From Bacillus sp. AFS059628 (GTDB lineage: Bacteria > Bacillota > Bacilli > Bacillales > Bacillaceae_G), in assembly GCF_002571225.1 (NCBI RefSeq), contig NZ_NVEC01000008.1, positions 126,852-190,851 on the forward strand: a stretch of 64,000 bases of DNA. Reading direction: 5' to 3'. Both the position numbers and the translations under genes were made by a program. The notes beneath the pieces are model-generated. The model saw only the letters and a list, made by a program, of their open reading frames with translations. It ran no database searches and had not been told where the DNA came from. Within the stretch, counting starts at the first letter, position 1, and each line of letters starts with the position of its first letter. This document shows positions 1-8,384 of this stretch, in pieces.

Positions 1-13
1 CGTTAATGCGGGA

Positions 14-50
14 TAAAAAAGAGCTTACCCACATCAGATAAGCTCTTGCT
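14..50 (-). terminator. Intrinsic terminator of the antiporter gene
   Basis: A 9-bp inverted repeat (AAGAGCTTA / TAAGCTCTT) is followed on the minus strand by a short T run. It lies just past the stop codon of the antiporter gene. Confidence 0.7.
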
Positions 51-52
51 TT

Positions 53-1180
53 CTATACAAAATACTTCTTCAAAAGCGGCGGCGTAATAATCGTTGTCAA
101 TATAACAACAATAACAATCGCTGTGAAATTTTCTTTCGCTAATAAATTCGCCGTAAGTCCATTCGCGGCGATGATAAGCGCTACTTCACCACGTGATACC
201 ATCCCCGCCCCGATACTAATAGAAGATTGAAGGTTGAATCCTGTTAGTCTTGCTCCTAAACCTGATCCGATTAACTTTGTGAAAATCGCAATGAGCGTCA
301 TAATGATAATGAACCAAAGCTGGCTTCCGATACCTTGAAATGTAATTTCCATTCCGATACTTACGAAGAACACCGGTACAAATATTGCATAAGCAATCGG
401 TTCAATTTTATGTTCTACTTCGTGCTTATACTCTGTTTGAGAAATGGCAATTCCGGCTGCAAATGCGCCAATAATACCTGCAATCCCCATCATTTCACTG
501 TAATACGAAAAAGAGAAACAAATAATAAGAGCTGCACTAATTAGAGCTTCTGTTACCCGAAGTGGTACAAGCATTTTCATAATCCACGGAACAACTTTCC
601 ATGCGATAAAAACTATGCTGACGAAGAAAATAATTTTCTTTACGATAACAAGTGTTATATTCACATCTTGCGTTCCTAAAAAACTCATAACAAACGCTAA
701 TAAAATAACGACGATAACATCGTCAAATACGGCAGCACCTAAAATCGTTGTACTTTCTCTCGTATTCATTTTCCCTAAATCTCTTAACGTTTGCACTGTA
801 ATACTAACTGACGTTGCGCAAAGTAATAAACCTAAGAAAATTGCATGAGATTGTATTAATCCAAATAGCAACCCTGTTACATAACCACCGATGAAAGGAA
901 AAATAATTCCACCAGCCGCGACTGCAAATGACGATTTCAAATTCCGATTTAACTCTTCTAAATCAGTTTCAAGCCCTGCCATAAACATAAGTAATAAAAC
1001 ACCAATCTCACTCAGTTCATCAATTAATTCAGAGCTATTAATAATACCGAGTACAGCTGGACCGATAATAATACCGATAATTAATTTACCAAGTACAGAA
1101 GGCTGGCCGAGTCTCACGCTAATATCGCCAGCTAATTTCGTACAAAGTAAAATGACAACAAGTTCAAAATAAAATAACAT
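53..1180 (-). CDS. Cation:proton antiporter, CPA2 family (NapA/GerN-like)
   Basis: An integral membrane protein of about 375 residues that should exchange Na+ or K+ for protons. It is hydrophobic throughout with about a dozen membrane segments. It has family-typical stretches such as LGKLIIGIIIGPAVLG near the N-terminus, GLETDLEEL, a mid-protein AVFDDV (the ion-binding Asp pair) and a C-terminal MVSRGEVALI. The frame opens upstream as far as 1291, but that extension is hydrophilic and has no ribosome site. The ATG at 1180 follows TAGGAG with 8-nt spacing, so I use it. There is no regulatory RCK/TrkA-N domain, as in GerN-type antiporters of the group. Divergent from the amino acid permease. 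Substrate and any role in germination cannot be read from sequence. Confidence 0.9.
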   Translation of the reverse strand: MLFYFELVVILLCTKLAGDISVRLGQPSVLGKLIIGIIIGPAVLGIINSSELIDELSEIGVLLLMFMAGLETDLEELNRNLKSSFAVAAGGIIFPFIGGYVTGLLFGLIQSHAIFLGLLLCATSVSITVQTLRDLGKMNTRESTTILGAAVFDDVIVVILLAFVMSFLGTQDVNITLVIVKKIIFFVSIVFIAWKVVPWIMKMLVPLRVTEALISAALIICFSFSYYSEMMGIAGIIGAFAAGIAISQTEYKHEVEHKIEPIAYAIFVPVFFVSIGMEITFQGIGSQLWFIIIMTLIAIFTKLIGSGLGARLTGFNLQSSISIGAGMVSRGEVALIIAANGLTANLLAKENFTAIVIVVILTTIITPPLLKKYFV

Positions 1181-1438
1181 AGCATCTGCTCCTACTTTAA
1201 CTTTAATGAGTGGGTTATTAACCCTCGTCCATTCCTGCCAATAGTTTCCCCTATTCATCCGCATTTTATTTGTCACATTTTTATTTGACAAAATATTCTG
1301 AATTATATTAAGATTAATCCAGAAATTTTAAAAAACTAGATACCATAACTGTACCTCCATTTACCTACATACTCTTTTCTAGTGGGCTCATACTATATTC
1401 GCAGTTATGGAAATGAAAAACGGGGGGGAGAGTCCAAA

Positions 1439-2842
1439 GTGAAGTCATTATTACGAAAAAAAGCGCTTAGTACTGAATCACCAAGGCAGTTAAATAGAAC
1501 ATTAACCGCACTTGATTTAACCTTTTTAGGAATTGGCGCCGTAATTGGGACAGGGATCTTTGTATTAACAGGTATTGTCGCAGCGAAACATTCTGGTCCT
1601 GGTATTATGCTATCATTCCTTATTGCTGCATTTACTTGTGCTTGTGTAGCCTTTTGTTATGCTGAATTTGCTTCTTCTATTCCAGTCTCAGGAAGTGTGT
1701 ATACTTACGCATACATGACAGTCGGAGAAGTCGTCGCTTTCATCGTCGGCTGGTGTTTAATGCTCGAATATTTACTTGCAGTCGCAGCAGTAGCTGTCGG
1801 TTGGTCTGGTTATTTACAATCTTTACTACAAGGGTTTAACATTCATCTGCCCGCCATAATCGCCTCGGCCCCTGGCGTAGGAAAAGGTGGTCTTATCGAT
1901 TTACCGGCTGTTTGTATTTTACTACTCATTACGGGTCTTTTAAGTTTTGGTATACGCGAAAGTGCACGCATTAATAATATTATGGTTCTTATCAAGCTAG
2001 CTGTTATTATCGCCTTTATCGTAGCAGGTGCAAAATATGTAAAACCTGAAAATTGGACGCCGTTCATTCCATTCGGATACGACGGTATCATTACTGGAGC
2101 TGCCACTGTATTCTTCGCCTTTTTAGGCTTTGATGCAATCGCAACCGCTGCAGAAGAAACGAAAAAACCACAGCGTGATTTGCCAATTGGCATTATCGGT
2201 TCCCTTCTTATTTGTACTGTTTTATACATGATTGTATCTTTCGTTTTAACAGGTATGGTTCCGTATACACAATTAGATGTTTCCGATCCAGTTGCATTTG
2301 CCTTACATTTCGTTGGCGAAGATACAATTGCAGGACTACTCGCTGTTGGAGCGATGACTGGAATGACAACCGTTCTCTTAGTCGTTATGTATGGACAAGT
2401 TCGCGTTTCATATGCGATGAGCCGCGATGGCCTACTTCCAAAAGCATTAGCACGTGTAAATAAAAGAGTAAAAGTCCCTTTATTAAACACATGGATTACT
2501 GGTGTTGTTGCCGCTTTATTAGCAGGACTTTTAGACTTACATTTACTAGCTAATTTAGTGAACATCGGTACGTTAACAGCCTTTACATTCGTTTGCTGTG
2601 CAGTACTTATTTTACGAAAAACACACCCTGACTTAAAACGTGGATTTCGTACACCTTTCGTCCCTGTATTACCCGTTGTCGCGATTCTTTGCTGTTTATA
2701 TTTGATGGCTAATTTATCTAAAACGACATGGATTAGCTTTATAGCTTGGCTTATAGTCGGTTTATGCTTCTATTTCTTCTACTCTAGAAAACATAGTCAT
2801 TTAGCTACTGAAAAAGCAAACGATGAACAGAAAAAAGCATAA
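1439..2842 (+). CDS. APC-superfamily amino acid permease (YfnA-like)
   Basis: A 467-residue cytoplasmic-membrane amino acid/proton symporter of the cationic amino acid transporter branch. After a basic N-terminus the first helix carries IGAVIGTGIFVLTG, the glycine-rich unwound substrate site of APC transporters. About 12 hydrophobic segments follow, plus AFLGFDAIATAAEE, typical of CAT/YfnA proteins. I place the start at the GTG at 1439, preceded by a G-rich ribosome site (GGGGGGGAG) and close to the B. subtilis YfnA length. The longer GTG start at 1382 lacks a ribosome site. It is a single-gene unit ended by a strong hairpin. Substrate unknown. Confidence 0.9.
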   Translation: MKSLLRKKALSTESPRQLNRTLTALDLTFLGIGAVIGTGIFVLTGIVAAKHSGPGIMLSFLIAAFTCACVAFCYAEFASSIPVSGSVYTYAYMTVGEVVAFIVGWCLMLEYLLAVAAVAVGWSGYLQSLLQGFNIHLPAIIASAPGVGKGGLIDLPAVCILLLITGLLSFGIRESARINNIMVLIKLAVIIAFIVAGAKYVKPENWTPFIPFGYDGIITGAATVFFAFLGFDAIATAAEETKKPQRDLPIGIIGSLLICTVLYMIVSFVLTGMVPYTQLDVSDPVAFALHFVGEDTIAGLLAVGAMTGMTTVLLVVMYGQVRVSYAMSRDGLLPKALARVNKRVKVPLLNTWITGVVAALLAGLLDLHLLANLVNIGTLTAFTFVCCAVLILRKTHPDLKRGFRTPFVPVLPVVAILCCLYLMANLSKTTWISFIAWLIVGLCFYFFYSRKHSHLATEKANDEQKKA

Positions 2843-2846
2843 TAAA

Positions 2847-2880
2847 ATAGCTCGCCAATAAAACGGCGAGCTATCTTTCT
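2847..2880. terminator. Bidirectional terminator
   Basis: A perfect 10-bp stem (ATAGCTCGCC / GGCGAGCTAT, 8-nt loop) with a T-rich 3' side separates the permease from the convergent small membrane gene. It overlaps the latter's stop codon. Confidence 0.8.
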
Positions 2881-3041
2881 GTACTATTATATTTTTTCAT
2901 TAACGATTGTAAAATGAAAAATATGCCGATGCAAGCTGTAAACGATGCCCAATTTCCTATTGGCGTTGCGTATTTAACAATTCCAATACCTACAAGCACT
3001 AAGAAAATAATCACCTGATATATGAGCTTCCACTTTTGCAT
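2871..3041 (-). CDS. Small membrane protein, 56 aa, unknown
   Basis: A short gene read directly from the minus strand, with an ATG preceded by AGGAGGGAAC at good spacing. The product (starts MQKWKLIYQV, ends KKYNSTER) has two hydrophobic segments around residues 7-22 and 31-47 and a basic C-terminus, so it is probably a two-helix membrane protein. It follows the 67-aa membrane gene by 12 nt and is probably co-transcribed with it. I recognise no family. The ribosome site and operon position support it being real. Confidence 0.65.
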   Translation of the reverse strand: MQKWKLIYQVIIFLVLVGIGIVKYATPIGNWASFTACIGIFFILQSLMKKYNSTER

Positions 3042-3053
3042 ATGTTCCCTCCT

Positions 3054-3257
3054 TTACTTCGTTCCCTTCTTTTTCTTCTTCCATGCATTTAAACTATCAA
3101 AGAAGAAGTTAATAAATAACGTGCCTAAACCCGCTAATAAAAACGTCATTAAAAATAGAATCCATATACTTTTTTCTTTTAAGAAATAATATCCTACAAG
3201 GAGCACAACCGCGATCCATACATATTCAAGAATTCTTTTTAGCTTTTTCTCTTCCAA
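3054..3257 (-). CDS. Small membrane protein, 67 aa, unknown
   Basis: Starts at a TTG eight nucleotides after AAAGGAG. The protein has a charged N-terminus, two predicted membrane helices (roughly residues 11-26 and 30-54) and a strongly basic end (WKKKKKGTK), which suggests both ends are cytoplasmic. It is the first of two tiny membrane genes in tandem. No family recognised and no function can be assigned. Confidence 0.65.
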   Translation of the reverse strand: MEEKKLKRILEYVWIAVVLLVGYYFLKEKSIWILFLMTFLLAGLGTLFINFFFDSLNAWKKKKKGTK

Positions 3258-3294
3258 ATTATTCGCTCCTTTATTCTATGCTATTTTTAGTATA

Positions 3295-3327
3295 ACAAAA
3301 AAGAAGCCTATCATGATAAGCTTCTTT
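3295..3327 (-). terminator. Terminator of the metallophosphoesterase gene
   Basis: Stem AAGAAGC / GCTTCTT around an AT-rich loop, followed on the minus strand by a run of six T. It lies between the phosphoesterase stop and the promoter region of the small membrane genes. Confidence 0.7.
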
Positions 3328-3337
3328 CTCTTCTCTC

Positions 3338-5797
3338 TTATTTGTTTATGCTTTTTTCAACGAGTGAAATCGCATATTCCATTGTACGATTCATCGTTTC
3401 TACTTGTGTATCTTTTACTTTCGCATCTTTTAACACAGATTCTGCCACTGTAATTTTTTGACTCAATGATTTCACTGAACCGTCCGTTACATTTGCAGCT
3501 TGCGCTTTTTTCACTACTGCTTTTGCAGATTCAATATTCATTTGTAATTTTTCTTTCAGTGTTTTCGGTTGTTCTACTACTTTAGATTGTATAAATGTTT
3601 GATTTGCAGTTTTTAATTCATTATACGCTTGAACAATTTGTTCTCCCGTACTCGCTACATTTTCAAACACTTGTTTTGTATTATTATAGCTTTTCTCTAA
3701 TTCTTGAAATGCTTCCTTTGAATATTGACCTGGCTTATCACCAAACTCATACGTACCAGCTAACACTTCTTTTACTTTTCCAATCTCTTCATATAACGCA
3801 TTTACTTCCTCTAACTTTGTACGGTTAGAAAACTCATTATACGCTGCTAATACTTCTGAAGAATTTAACGCTTTACTATATAATTTCGCAAGCGCAATTT
3901 GTCCATTTAACGGAATACCACCATTTCCATTACTATCAGGATCTGCACCAAGTGCAAATGGTACGTTCGGATGATACACTTTCCCTGTAGCTGGCTGGCT
4001 ATTTACTTTTTTACCATCTACGTAAATGGCTACTTCACTTCCGTTATACGTTCCTGTTAAATGATACGTTTTGTTAGCTGCTAATTGAACCCCAACACGC
4101 TTATAGCTACCGCCAATATGAGCCCATAGTTCTACATATCCACTTCCTGTAGATTCAAAGCCAATTCCGCCGCTCTCTGTATTTTGTAAAATACCTTGCC
4201 CGCGGATTTCATTCATTGAAAATACAGTTTCTAACGTAAACGTATTTGCTACTTTTTCTTTTTGTGCTGCTGAAAACGGAAGGTATCCAAATGTATTTGC
4301 TTTTCCATTTAGCTTCATAACATTCTTTTTCAATGCTTTATCATATTCAATAGTCACATTGCCCTTAACATCACCTTTTGTACCAAATGATGAATTGTCT
4401 TTAAATGTACCATCTGCAAAGTTTACATCAAAAACATCGGCCTTTGGTACTTTCACATTCGGATCAATATTATCTTTTTTCGTAGTGATCTCTGCTGTTA
4501 ACGGCTGTACACTCTCATTACCGAATGAATCGATTGCAACTACTTCAAGTGTATATGTTTTCCCGCCATCTAAACCTGCAAGTGTAAATGTCAGCTCTTT
4601 CGGTACTGGATCACGATAAAACTCTGAGAATGCTAACCATTTATTCTTTATCTCACCTGTTTGCTTATCTTTAGCTTGTACACGATAAGAATGAACAAGA
4701 AGGTTGTCCAATGCTTGAGAGAATGTTACTGTTGCTGCATTTTCTGTTACATTTGATACCGATAACTTCGCATCTTTTGCAAAGTAAGGCTTTTCTTTAT
4801 CACGATTTTCTACATGTGTAAATGTTTCTTTCTTTGATGGCAACTGGATTTTCCACGGTTCGCCTGTCCAAGAATTTGTATGGAAATCACGGCGATTAAT
4901 CGTTACTTCTTTATCATCTACTTCTACTAATAAACCTTGACTTAATGTACTTGCTCCTGGCGGGATATTTCCTTGTACTTTCCCACCTTCCACTTCCATG
5001 TAACTTACAGAAGATGTACCAATTGATGTAAAGTCTTTTTGATGAATCGATCTTGGATCATCTAACGGATAATGCGAATGCCCTGAAAACGTAATAACCT
5101 GTGGGTATTGTTTTAATACCTCATTAATTTTCGCACTATCTTTCGTTCCCCACTCTTGGCTACCGTATACTGTATCTTTAATATGTTGATGTAAAAATAC
5201 GAAAATCGGTTTTTCCGGATCATCTTTTTGTGCCTTTGCCATCTCTTCTTTTAACCAATTAATTTGCTTGTCTGAATAATATCCATGAGTTGTCCCGTCC
5301 TCTGGAGACATAACAAGGAAGTGATAACCTTTTACCACATTATGATAATAAATTGATTTCATACCTGTTTTTTCTAAGAAACGCTTCTGCGCACTCTCTA
5401 CAGATAAACCGTTCCAATAATCATGGTTACCAAGAGAATTCATTCGCACAGCATCTTTATTTGCATTTTCATTATACACTTGCATGAAACGATCATATTG
5501 TTGTACCGACCCTGAATCAGTAAAGTCTCCCACAATTACGAAGGCATCTTGTTTAGGTGCAAGTGTATTAAGTTGCTCGATTGCTCGTTTCCAGCGAAAC
5601 GTATCATCCGTTCCACTATTTTTAATATGTACATCACTTACGACTGGAAAAACGATCTTCTTCTCACTTGGTGCCTTTTCTTGCTTCTTCTCTTCCGCTT
5701 TGACTGATGTACTCCACGGAAATGATACGAACGCTAATACAAAAACCATGAATAATCCAATAAGGCCTTTTACTTTTCGTAAAACAGTTCTTTCCAC
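3338..5797 (-). CDS. Secreted modular metallophosphoesterase (calcineurin-like, FN3-like and LamG-like domains)
   Basis: An 819-residue exported phosphoesterase. The N-terminus is a signal peptide (basic VERTVLRKVKG, hydrophobic core, cleavage near VKAEE). The catalytic domain (about residues 45-275) shows the dinuclear-metal motifs in order: SDVHI, VGDFTDSG, GNHDYW, HQH and SGHSHYP. Then come a fibronectin-type-III-like stretch (about 340-440), a concanavalin/LamG-like domain (about 455-650) and helical FIVAR-like C-terminal repeats. No LPXTG anchor is seen. The start is GTG at 5797: AGGAGG sits 6 nt upstream, inside the longer ATG frame. Annotations of the published Ena locus place an acid-phosphatase-type gene here. 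Three PhoP-box-like hexamers lie upstream, suggesting phosphate-starvation control. Substrate unknown. Confidence 0.88.
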   Translation of the reverse strand: MERTVLRKVKGLIGLFMVFVLAFVSFPWSTSVKAEEKKQEKAPSEKKIVFPVVSDVHIKNSGTDDTFRWKRAIEQLNTLAPKQDAFVIVGDFTDSGSVQQYDRFMQVYNENANKDAVRMNSLGNHDYWNGLSVESAQKRFLEKTGMKSIYYHNVVKGYHFLVMSPEDGTTHGYYSDKQINWLKEEMAKAQKDDPEKPIFVFLHQHIKDTVYGSQEWGTKDSAKINEVLKQYPQVITFSGHSHYPLDDPRSIHQKDFTSIGTSSVSYMEVEGGKVQGNIPPGASTLSQGLLVEVDDKEVTINRRDFHTNSWTGEPWKIQLPSKKETFTHVENRDKEKPYFAKDAKLSVSNVTENAATVTFSQALDNLLVHSYRVQAKDKQTGEIKNKWLAFSEFYRDPVPKELTFTLAGLDGGKTYTLEVVAIDSFGNESVQPLTAEITTKKDNIDPNVKVPKADVFDVNFADGTFKDNSSFGTKGDVKGNVTIEYDKALKKNVMKLNGKANTFGYLPFSAAQKEKVANTFTLETVFSMNEIRGQGILQNTESGGIGFESTGSGYVELWAHIGGSYKRVGVQLAANKTYHLTGTYNGSEVAIYVDGKKVNSQPATGKVYHPNVPFALGADPDSNGNGGIPLNGQIALAKLYSKALNSSEVLAAYNEFSNRTKLEEVNALYEEIGKVKEVLAGTYEFGDKPGQYSKEAFQELEKSYNNTKQVFENVASTGEQIVQAYNELKTANQTFIQSKVVEQPKTLKEKLQMNIESAKAVVKKAQAANVTDGSVKSLSQKITVAESVLKDAKVKDTQVETMNRTMEYAISLVEKSINK

Positions 5798-5893
5798 GTG
5801 AATCCTCCTCATAATAATTGATTCATTACAAGGGCTATTTTATCTAAAACATATTAATGCAGTTTAAATAACAAATGAATTTTATTAGATTTT

Positions 5894-5921
5894 TGTAAAT
5901 ATACAGTTAATTAGAAGTTAA
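5894..5921 (-). promoter_or_regulatory. Candidate PhoP box array (three hexamers, 11-bp period)
   Basis: On the minus strand there are three hexamers TTAACT, TTAACT and TTTACA, each separated by exactly 5 nt, pointing toward the metallophosphoesterase about 95 nt downstream. B. subtilis PhoP binds TT(A/T/C)A(C/T)A hexamers with this spacing. One repeat is perfect and two differ at the last base. The rest of the 5798-6149 gap is AT-rich with no gene visible. Confidence 0.5.
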
Positions 5922-6149
5922 GTCCAACATTCCTCGTACTATTGTATACAACCACCTTTTGTCTAAAAGAGTCTGGTCATTCTTTTCCTATGATGATTCA
6001 CATATAATCTTTTCTATAACACTAATGATAAGTTAAGGTTTAAGCCTATTAGACAATCTTAATTTTTAACATTTCCTTCTTTTTTTAACACATCAGCCAT
6101 GCTTCTACATTTAATAATAGTAAAAGACAACTTAAAAGGAGGGGTTGTA

Positions 6150-6573
6150 TTGAAGAATAAAAAATATTGGCTGTTTCGCTCCTTTATCTATCATTTTTCC
6201 AGACCCTCGTCCAACGCCCCCTCCTCCAAATCCAAGCTGCGAGCGAGTAACGAATGAATTTGCAGGGAATTTCCTCATAACGAATAACACCATCCCCTCT
6301 GTCAAAGATGCATCACAATCAATGATACTGTGGCAAAGTGATGGAATACTACTTATATCAGGTAATGTCTCGGTTTACAATAGTACTAGCAGCACAGAAG
6401 CAATTACAATTCAAATCGTTGGAGCAGCAACTAATGTTTTCACTGTGTTTCCTGGTAATACAATATCATATGCAGGAAAAGACTTAGAATCAGTCAGGAT
6501 TATCAATATACAAAGTAATCCTTCACTATATTTAGAAGGTAAGTACTGTTGCCAATTTACATGTTGCTTATAA
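6150..6573 (+). pseudogene. ena1C: Ena1C-like endospore appendage protein, apparent frameshift near the start
   Basis: A TTG at 6150 sits behind a strong AAAAGGAGGGG ribosome site, but its frame ends after 35 codons. The +1 frame from about 6160 on runs unbroken to 6573. It encodes a proline-rich stretch (DPRPTPPPPNP), then PSCERVTNEF, a beta-rich body with a DUF3992-like look, and a Cys-rich end (KYCCQFTCCL). There is no ATG/GTG/TTG in that frame before 6322. Deleting one A from the A6 run at 6159-6164 joins the two into one protein of about 140 residues. Position and convergent orientation to ena1A/ena1B match the published ena1C. It is either a strain-specific frameshift, a sequencing error, or slippage. 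The identification rests on synteny and Cys pattern. Confidence 0.6.
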
Positions 6574-6597
6574 AATACCAATTTCAACTTCCTTAAT

Positions 6598-6631
6598 AAA
6601 AAAAGCATATCATTTACGGTATGCTTTTTTT
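6598..6631. terminator. Bidirectional terminator between ena1C and ena1B
   Basis: A 12-bp stem (A7-GCATA / TATGC-T7) with runs of A and T on both sides serves the two convergent appendage units and overlaps the ena1B stop. Confidence 0.85.
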
Positions 6632-6974
6632 ATGAAATCGGATAACGTACAGTAATACAAAACTCTCCTTGATTAACAGTTGTACCTGTCGTAGTAATTC
6701 GAACAGTCGTAAAATATCGTACAGTGAAAGTACCACTACTTTGCGGTTGAACAGTAACAGTATCAACTACCGTAGCGCCTACTAAAAAAACAACTGTAAT
6801 TGGAGCCGCCCCTACATCATATTTCACGTAACCTGAACCATATACTTCTTGTGTAATATTATTCGTATATACAATTTGAGTACCAGCACCTGTAATAGAC
6901 CAGTCTGTACATACTTGATCTTGCACAAGTGTTTTATTAGAACAACATGACAAACTGGAACTTCTCATTCCCAT
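6630..6974 (-). CDS. ena1B: Endospore appendage (S-Ena) major subunit, DUF3992
   Basis: A 114-residue structural subunit of the staggered (S-type) endospore appendages of the B. cereus group. These are extremely stable fibres on the spore surface, cross-linked by disulfides through an N-terminal connector. The short flexible N-terminus carries the paired Cys10-Cys11. Cys22 and Cys106 in the beta-sandwich body are the expected partners. The body ends with GEFCITVRYPIS. The gene follows its paralogue by 20 nt with AGGAGAGGATC before the ATG, so the two form one operon. I assign the A/B letters from order (A nearest dedA) and length (A longer). The family call is firmer than the letter. Confidence 0.85.
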   Translation of the reverse strand: MGMRSSSLSCCSNKTLVQDQVCTDWSITGAGTQIVYTNNITQEVYGSGYVKYDVGAAPITVVFLVGATVVDTVTVQPQSSGTFTVRYFTTVRITTTGTTVNQGEFCITVRYPIS

Positions 6975-6994
6975 TTTGATCCTCTCCTATTCTG

Positions 6995-7363
6995 CTATGA
7001 AAGTGAATAACGTGTTGTAATACAAAATTCTCCCTGATACGTTCCAGCAGGTGTTGCAGGTAACACAACTTGTATAATATCAAAACGACGATACGTAAAC
7101 CCGATACTCGTTCCTGAATTTAATGTTTGTGTATCTAGTACAGTACCAGCAGAATCAAGCACCTCTACAGTAATTGGGCCTGGTCCAACATCATATTTAA
7201 CAAAACCAGTACCAACTACGTTTTGGTTAATATTATTTGTATAAAGAACATTATCGATTGCTGTTGCAACTACAGTAGCAGACCACGGACTACACACTTT
7301 ATCTTGTACATAATTTTTATCTGGACAACAAGTTAATGCTGACCCTGAGCACTCACAAGACAT
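6995..7363 (-). CDS. ena1A: Endospore appendage (S-Ena) subunit, DUF3992
   Basis: A 122-residue paralogue of the neighbouring subunit, with the same plan: a Cys-rich N-terminal connector (Cys3, Cys5, Cys12-Cys13), Cys24 at the start of the beta-sandwich, and GEFCITTRY near the end. It is probably needed with Ena1B for S-type appendage assembly during late sporulation in the mother cell. It is first in the ena1AB unit. On the minus strand, CATACACA at 7404-7397 resembles a mother-cell sigma factor -10 element, about 33 nt before the ATG. It follows dedA and DUF1232, the published neighbourhood of ena1. The A/B letter is inferred from order and length. Confidence 0.85.
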   Translation of the reverse strand: MSCECSGSALTCCPDKNYVQDKVCSPWSATVVATAIDNVLYTNNINQNVVGTGFVKYDVGPGPITVEVLDSAGTVLDTQTLNSGTSIGFTYRRFDIIQVVLPATPAGTYQGEFCITTRYSLS

Positions 7364-7460
7364 AGTTATTTCCCTCTCTCTTTTATATTCCCTATATGTG
7401 TATGTCCCTCAGAGTCTTTTGCCTGTACGATACATCTATTTTCAAAAAATATTCAAATGA

Positions 7461-8066
7461 CTAGATAGATTCAGTTTTATTTCTTTTTTTCATAAATTTA
7501 TAGATGAATATACCACCTACAACAATAACTACGACTAGTAATATCGGTAGCATATATTGTCCAACAACATCCGCAGCCTTTTCCCAATGCGGACCTAATT
7601 TCATTCCAAAATAGACATATAAAGTCGTTAACGGGAACATTGCTACAAATGTATATATACTAAATTTCCATATGTTCATTTTTGCCATACCACATGGAAC
7701 AGAAATAAGTGTTCGAACTCCTGGTACAAAACGTCCCACAAATGCTACAACTGGTCCATATTTCTCAAAGAAATCATCTGCTTTTTGAATTTGCTCCTCT
7801 TTAATAAAGAAGTATTTCCCGTACTTTATTAATAGAGGGCGACCACCGTAATAACCGAGGGCGTATAACGTTAATGGTCCTGTTGTTCCGCCGAGTGTCC
7901 CAGCTAATACAGCTAACCAGAAATTCATATCTCCCTCGTATACCCAATACCCAACCATAGGTAAAACGACTTCTGCTGGAATAAATTCAAACGTTAATGC
8001 TAACACAACTCCAAAATAAGAAAACTGCTTTAAAAACTCGATTATATCTAAAATCATTTGCTCCAT
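7461..8066 (-). CDS. DedA family membrane protein
   Basis: A 201-residue polytopic membrane protein of the DedA/SNARE-associated (VTT) family, now linked to phospholipid flipping. It carries the family signature GRFVPGVRTLISVPCGMAKM around residues 110-130 and an acidic FEFIPAEVVLP near the N-terminus. Five or six hydrophobic segments are visible, and the C-terminus is basic. It follows the DUF1232 gene by 11 nt and shares its riboswitch-controlled leader. Lipid substrate unknown. Confidence 0.9.
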   Translation of the reverse strand: MEQMILDIIEFLKQFSYFGVVLALTFEFIPAEVVLPMVGYWVYEGDMNFWLAVLAGTLGGTTGPLTLYALGYYGGRPLLIKYGKYFFIKEEQIQKADDFFEKYGPVVAFVGRFVPGVRTLISVPCGMAKMNIWKFSIYTFVAMFPLTTLYVYFGMKLGPHWEKAADVVGQYMLPILLVVVIVVGGIFIYKFMKKRNKTESI

Positions 8067-8077
8067 ATTTTTAACTC

Positions 8078-8359
8078 CTATCCTACGTTTACGTTATGCT
8101 TTTCTTGTAATTGAACTGGCGCCATTTTGACAATTCGGTTCAAAATGAATAACACAATTCCAATATCATCTAAAATGCCGATAAACGGTAGGAAGTCTGG
8201 AATTAAATCAAGCGGCATCGCTACATACCCAACTAAAAAAGCAACAGATAAAATTTTCTTCTTTATTGAAACCTCTTTTGAAGTAAAAAAGTCAAATAGA
8301 AATGGAACGAAACGACGGACATGAAATACAACTCTTAATCTACTAATAAGTTTTTTCAT
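8078..8359 (-). CDS. DUF1232 (YkvA-like) membrane protein
   Basis: A 93-residue protein with the DUF1232 core: hydrophobic, with YVAMPLDLIPDFLPFIGILDDIG at about residues 43-65. The ATG at 8359 has AGAGGAG 8 nt upstream. A longer TTG start would lie inside the terminator hairpin and is rejected. It is the first gene after the putative manganese riboswitch and is co-transcribed with dedA. Biochemical role unknown. A 93-residue DUF1232 protein next to dedA is the published upstream neighbour of ena1. Confidence 0.85.
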   Translation of the reverse strand: MKKLISRLRVVFHVRRFVPFLFDFFTSKEVSIKKKILSVAFLVGYVAMPLDLIPDFLPFIGILDDIGIVLFILNRIVKMAPVQLQEKHNVNVG

Positions 8360-8384
8360 TTTTATTTCTCCTCTCTTTGTATAC

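Noticed and set aside
1292-1438. T-box leader before the amino acid permease
   Set aside because: No T-box sequence and no terminator/antiterminator pair. Only the inverted 9-mers are seen.
1843-2565. Antisense 240-aa frame over the amino acid permease
   Set aside because: Shadow frame without ribosome site. The sense strand carries family motifs.
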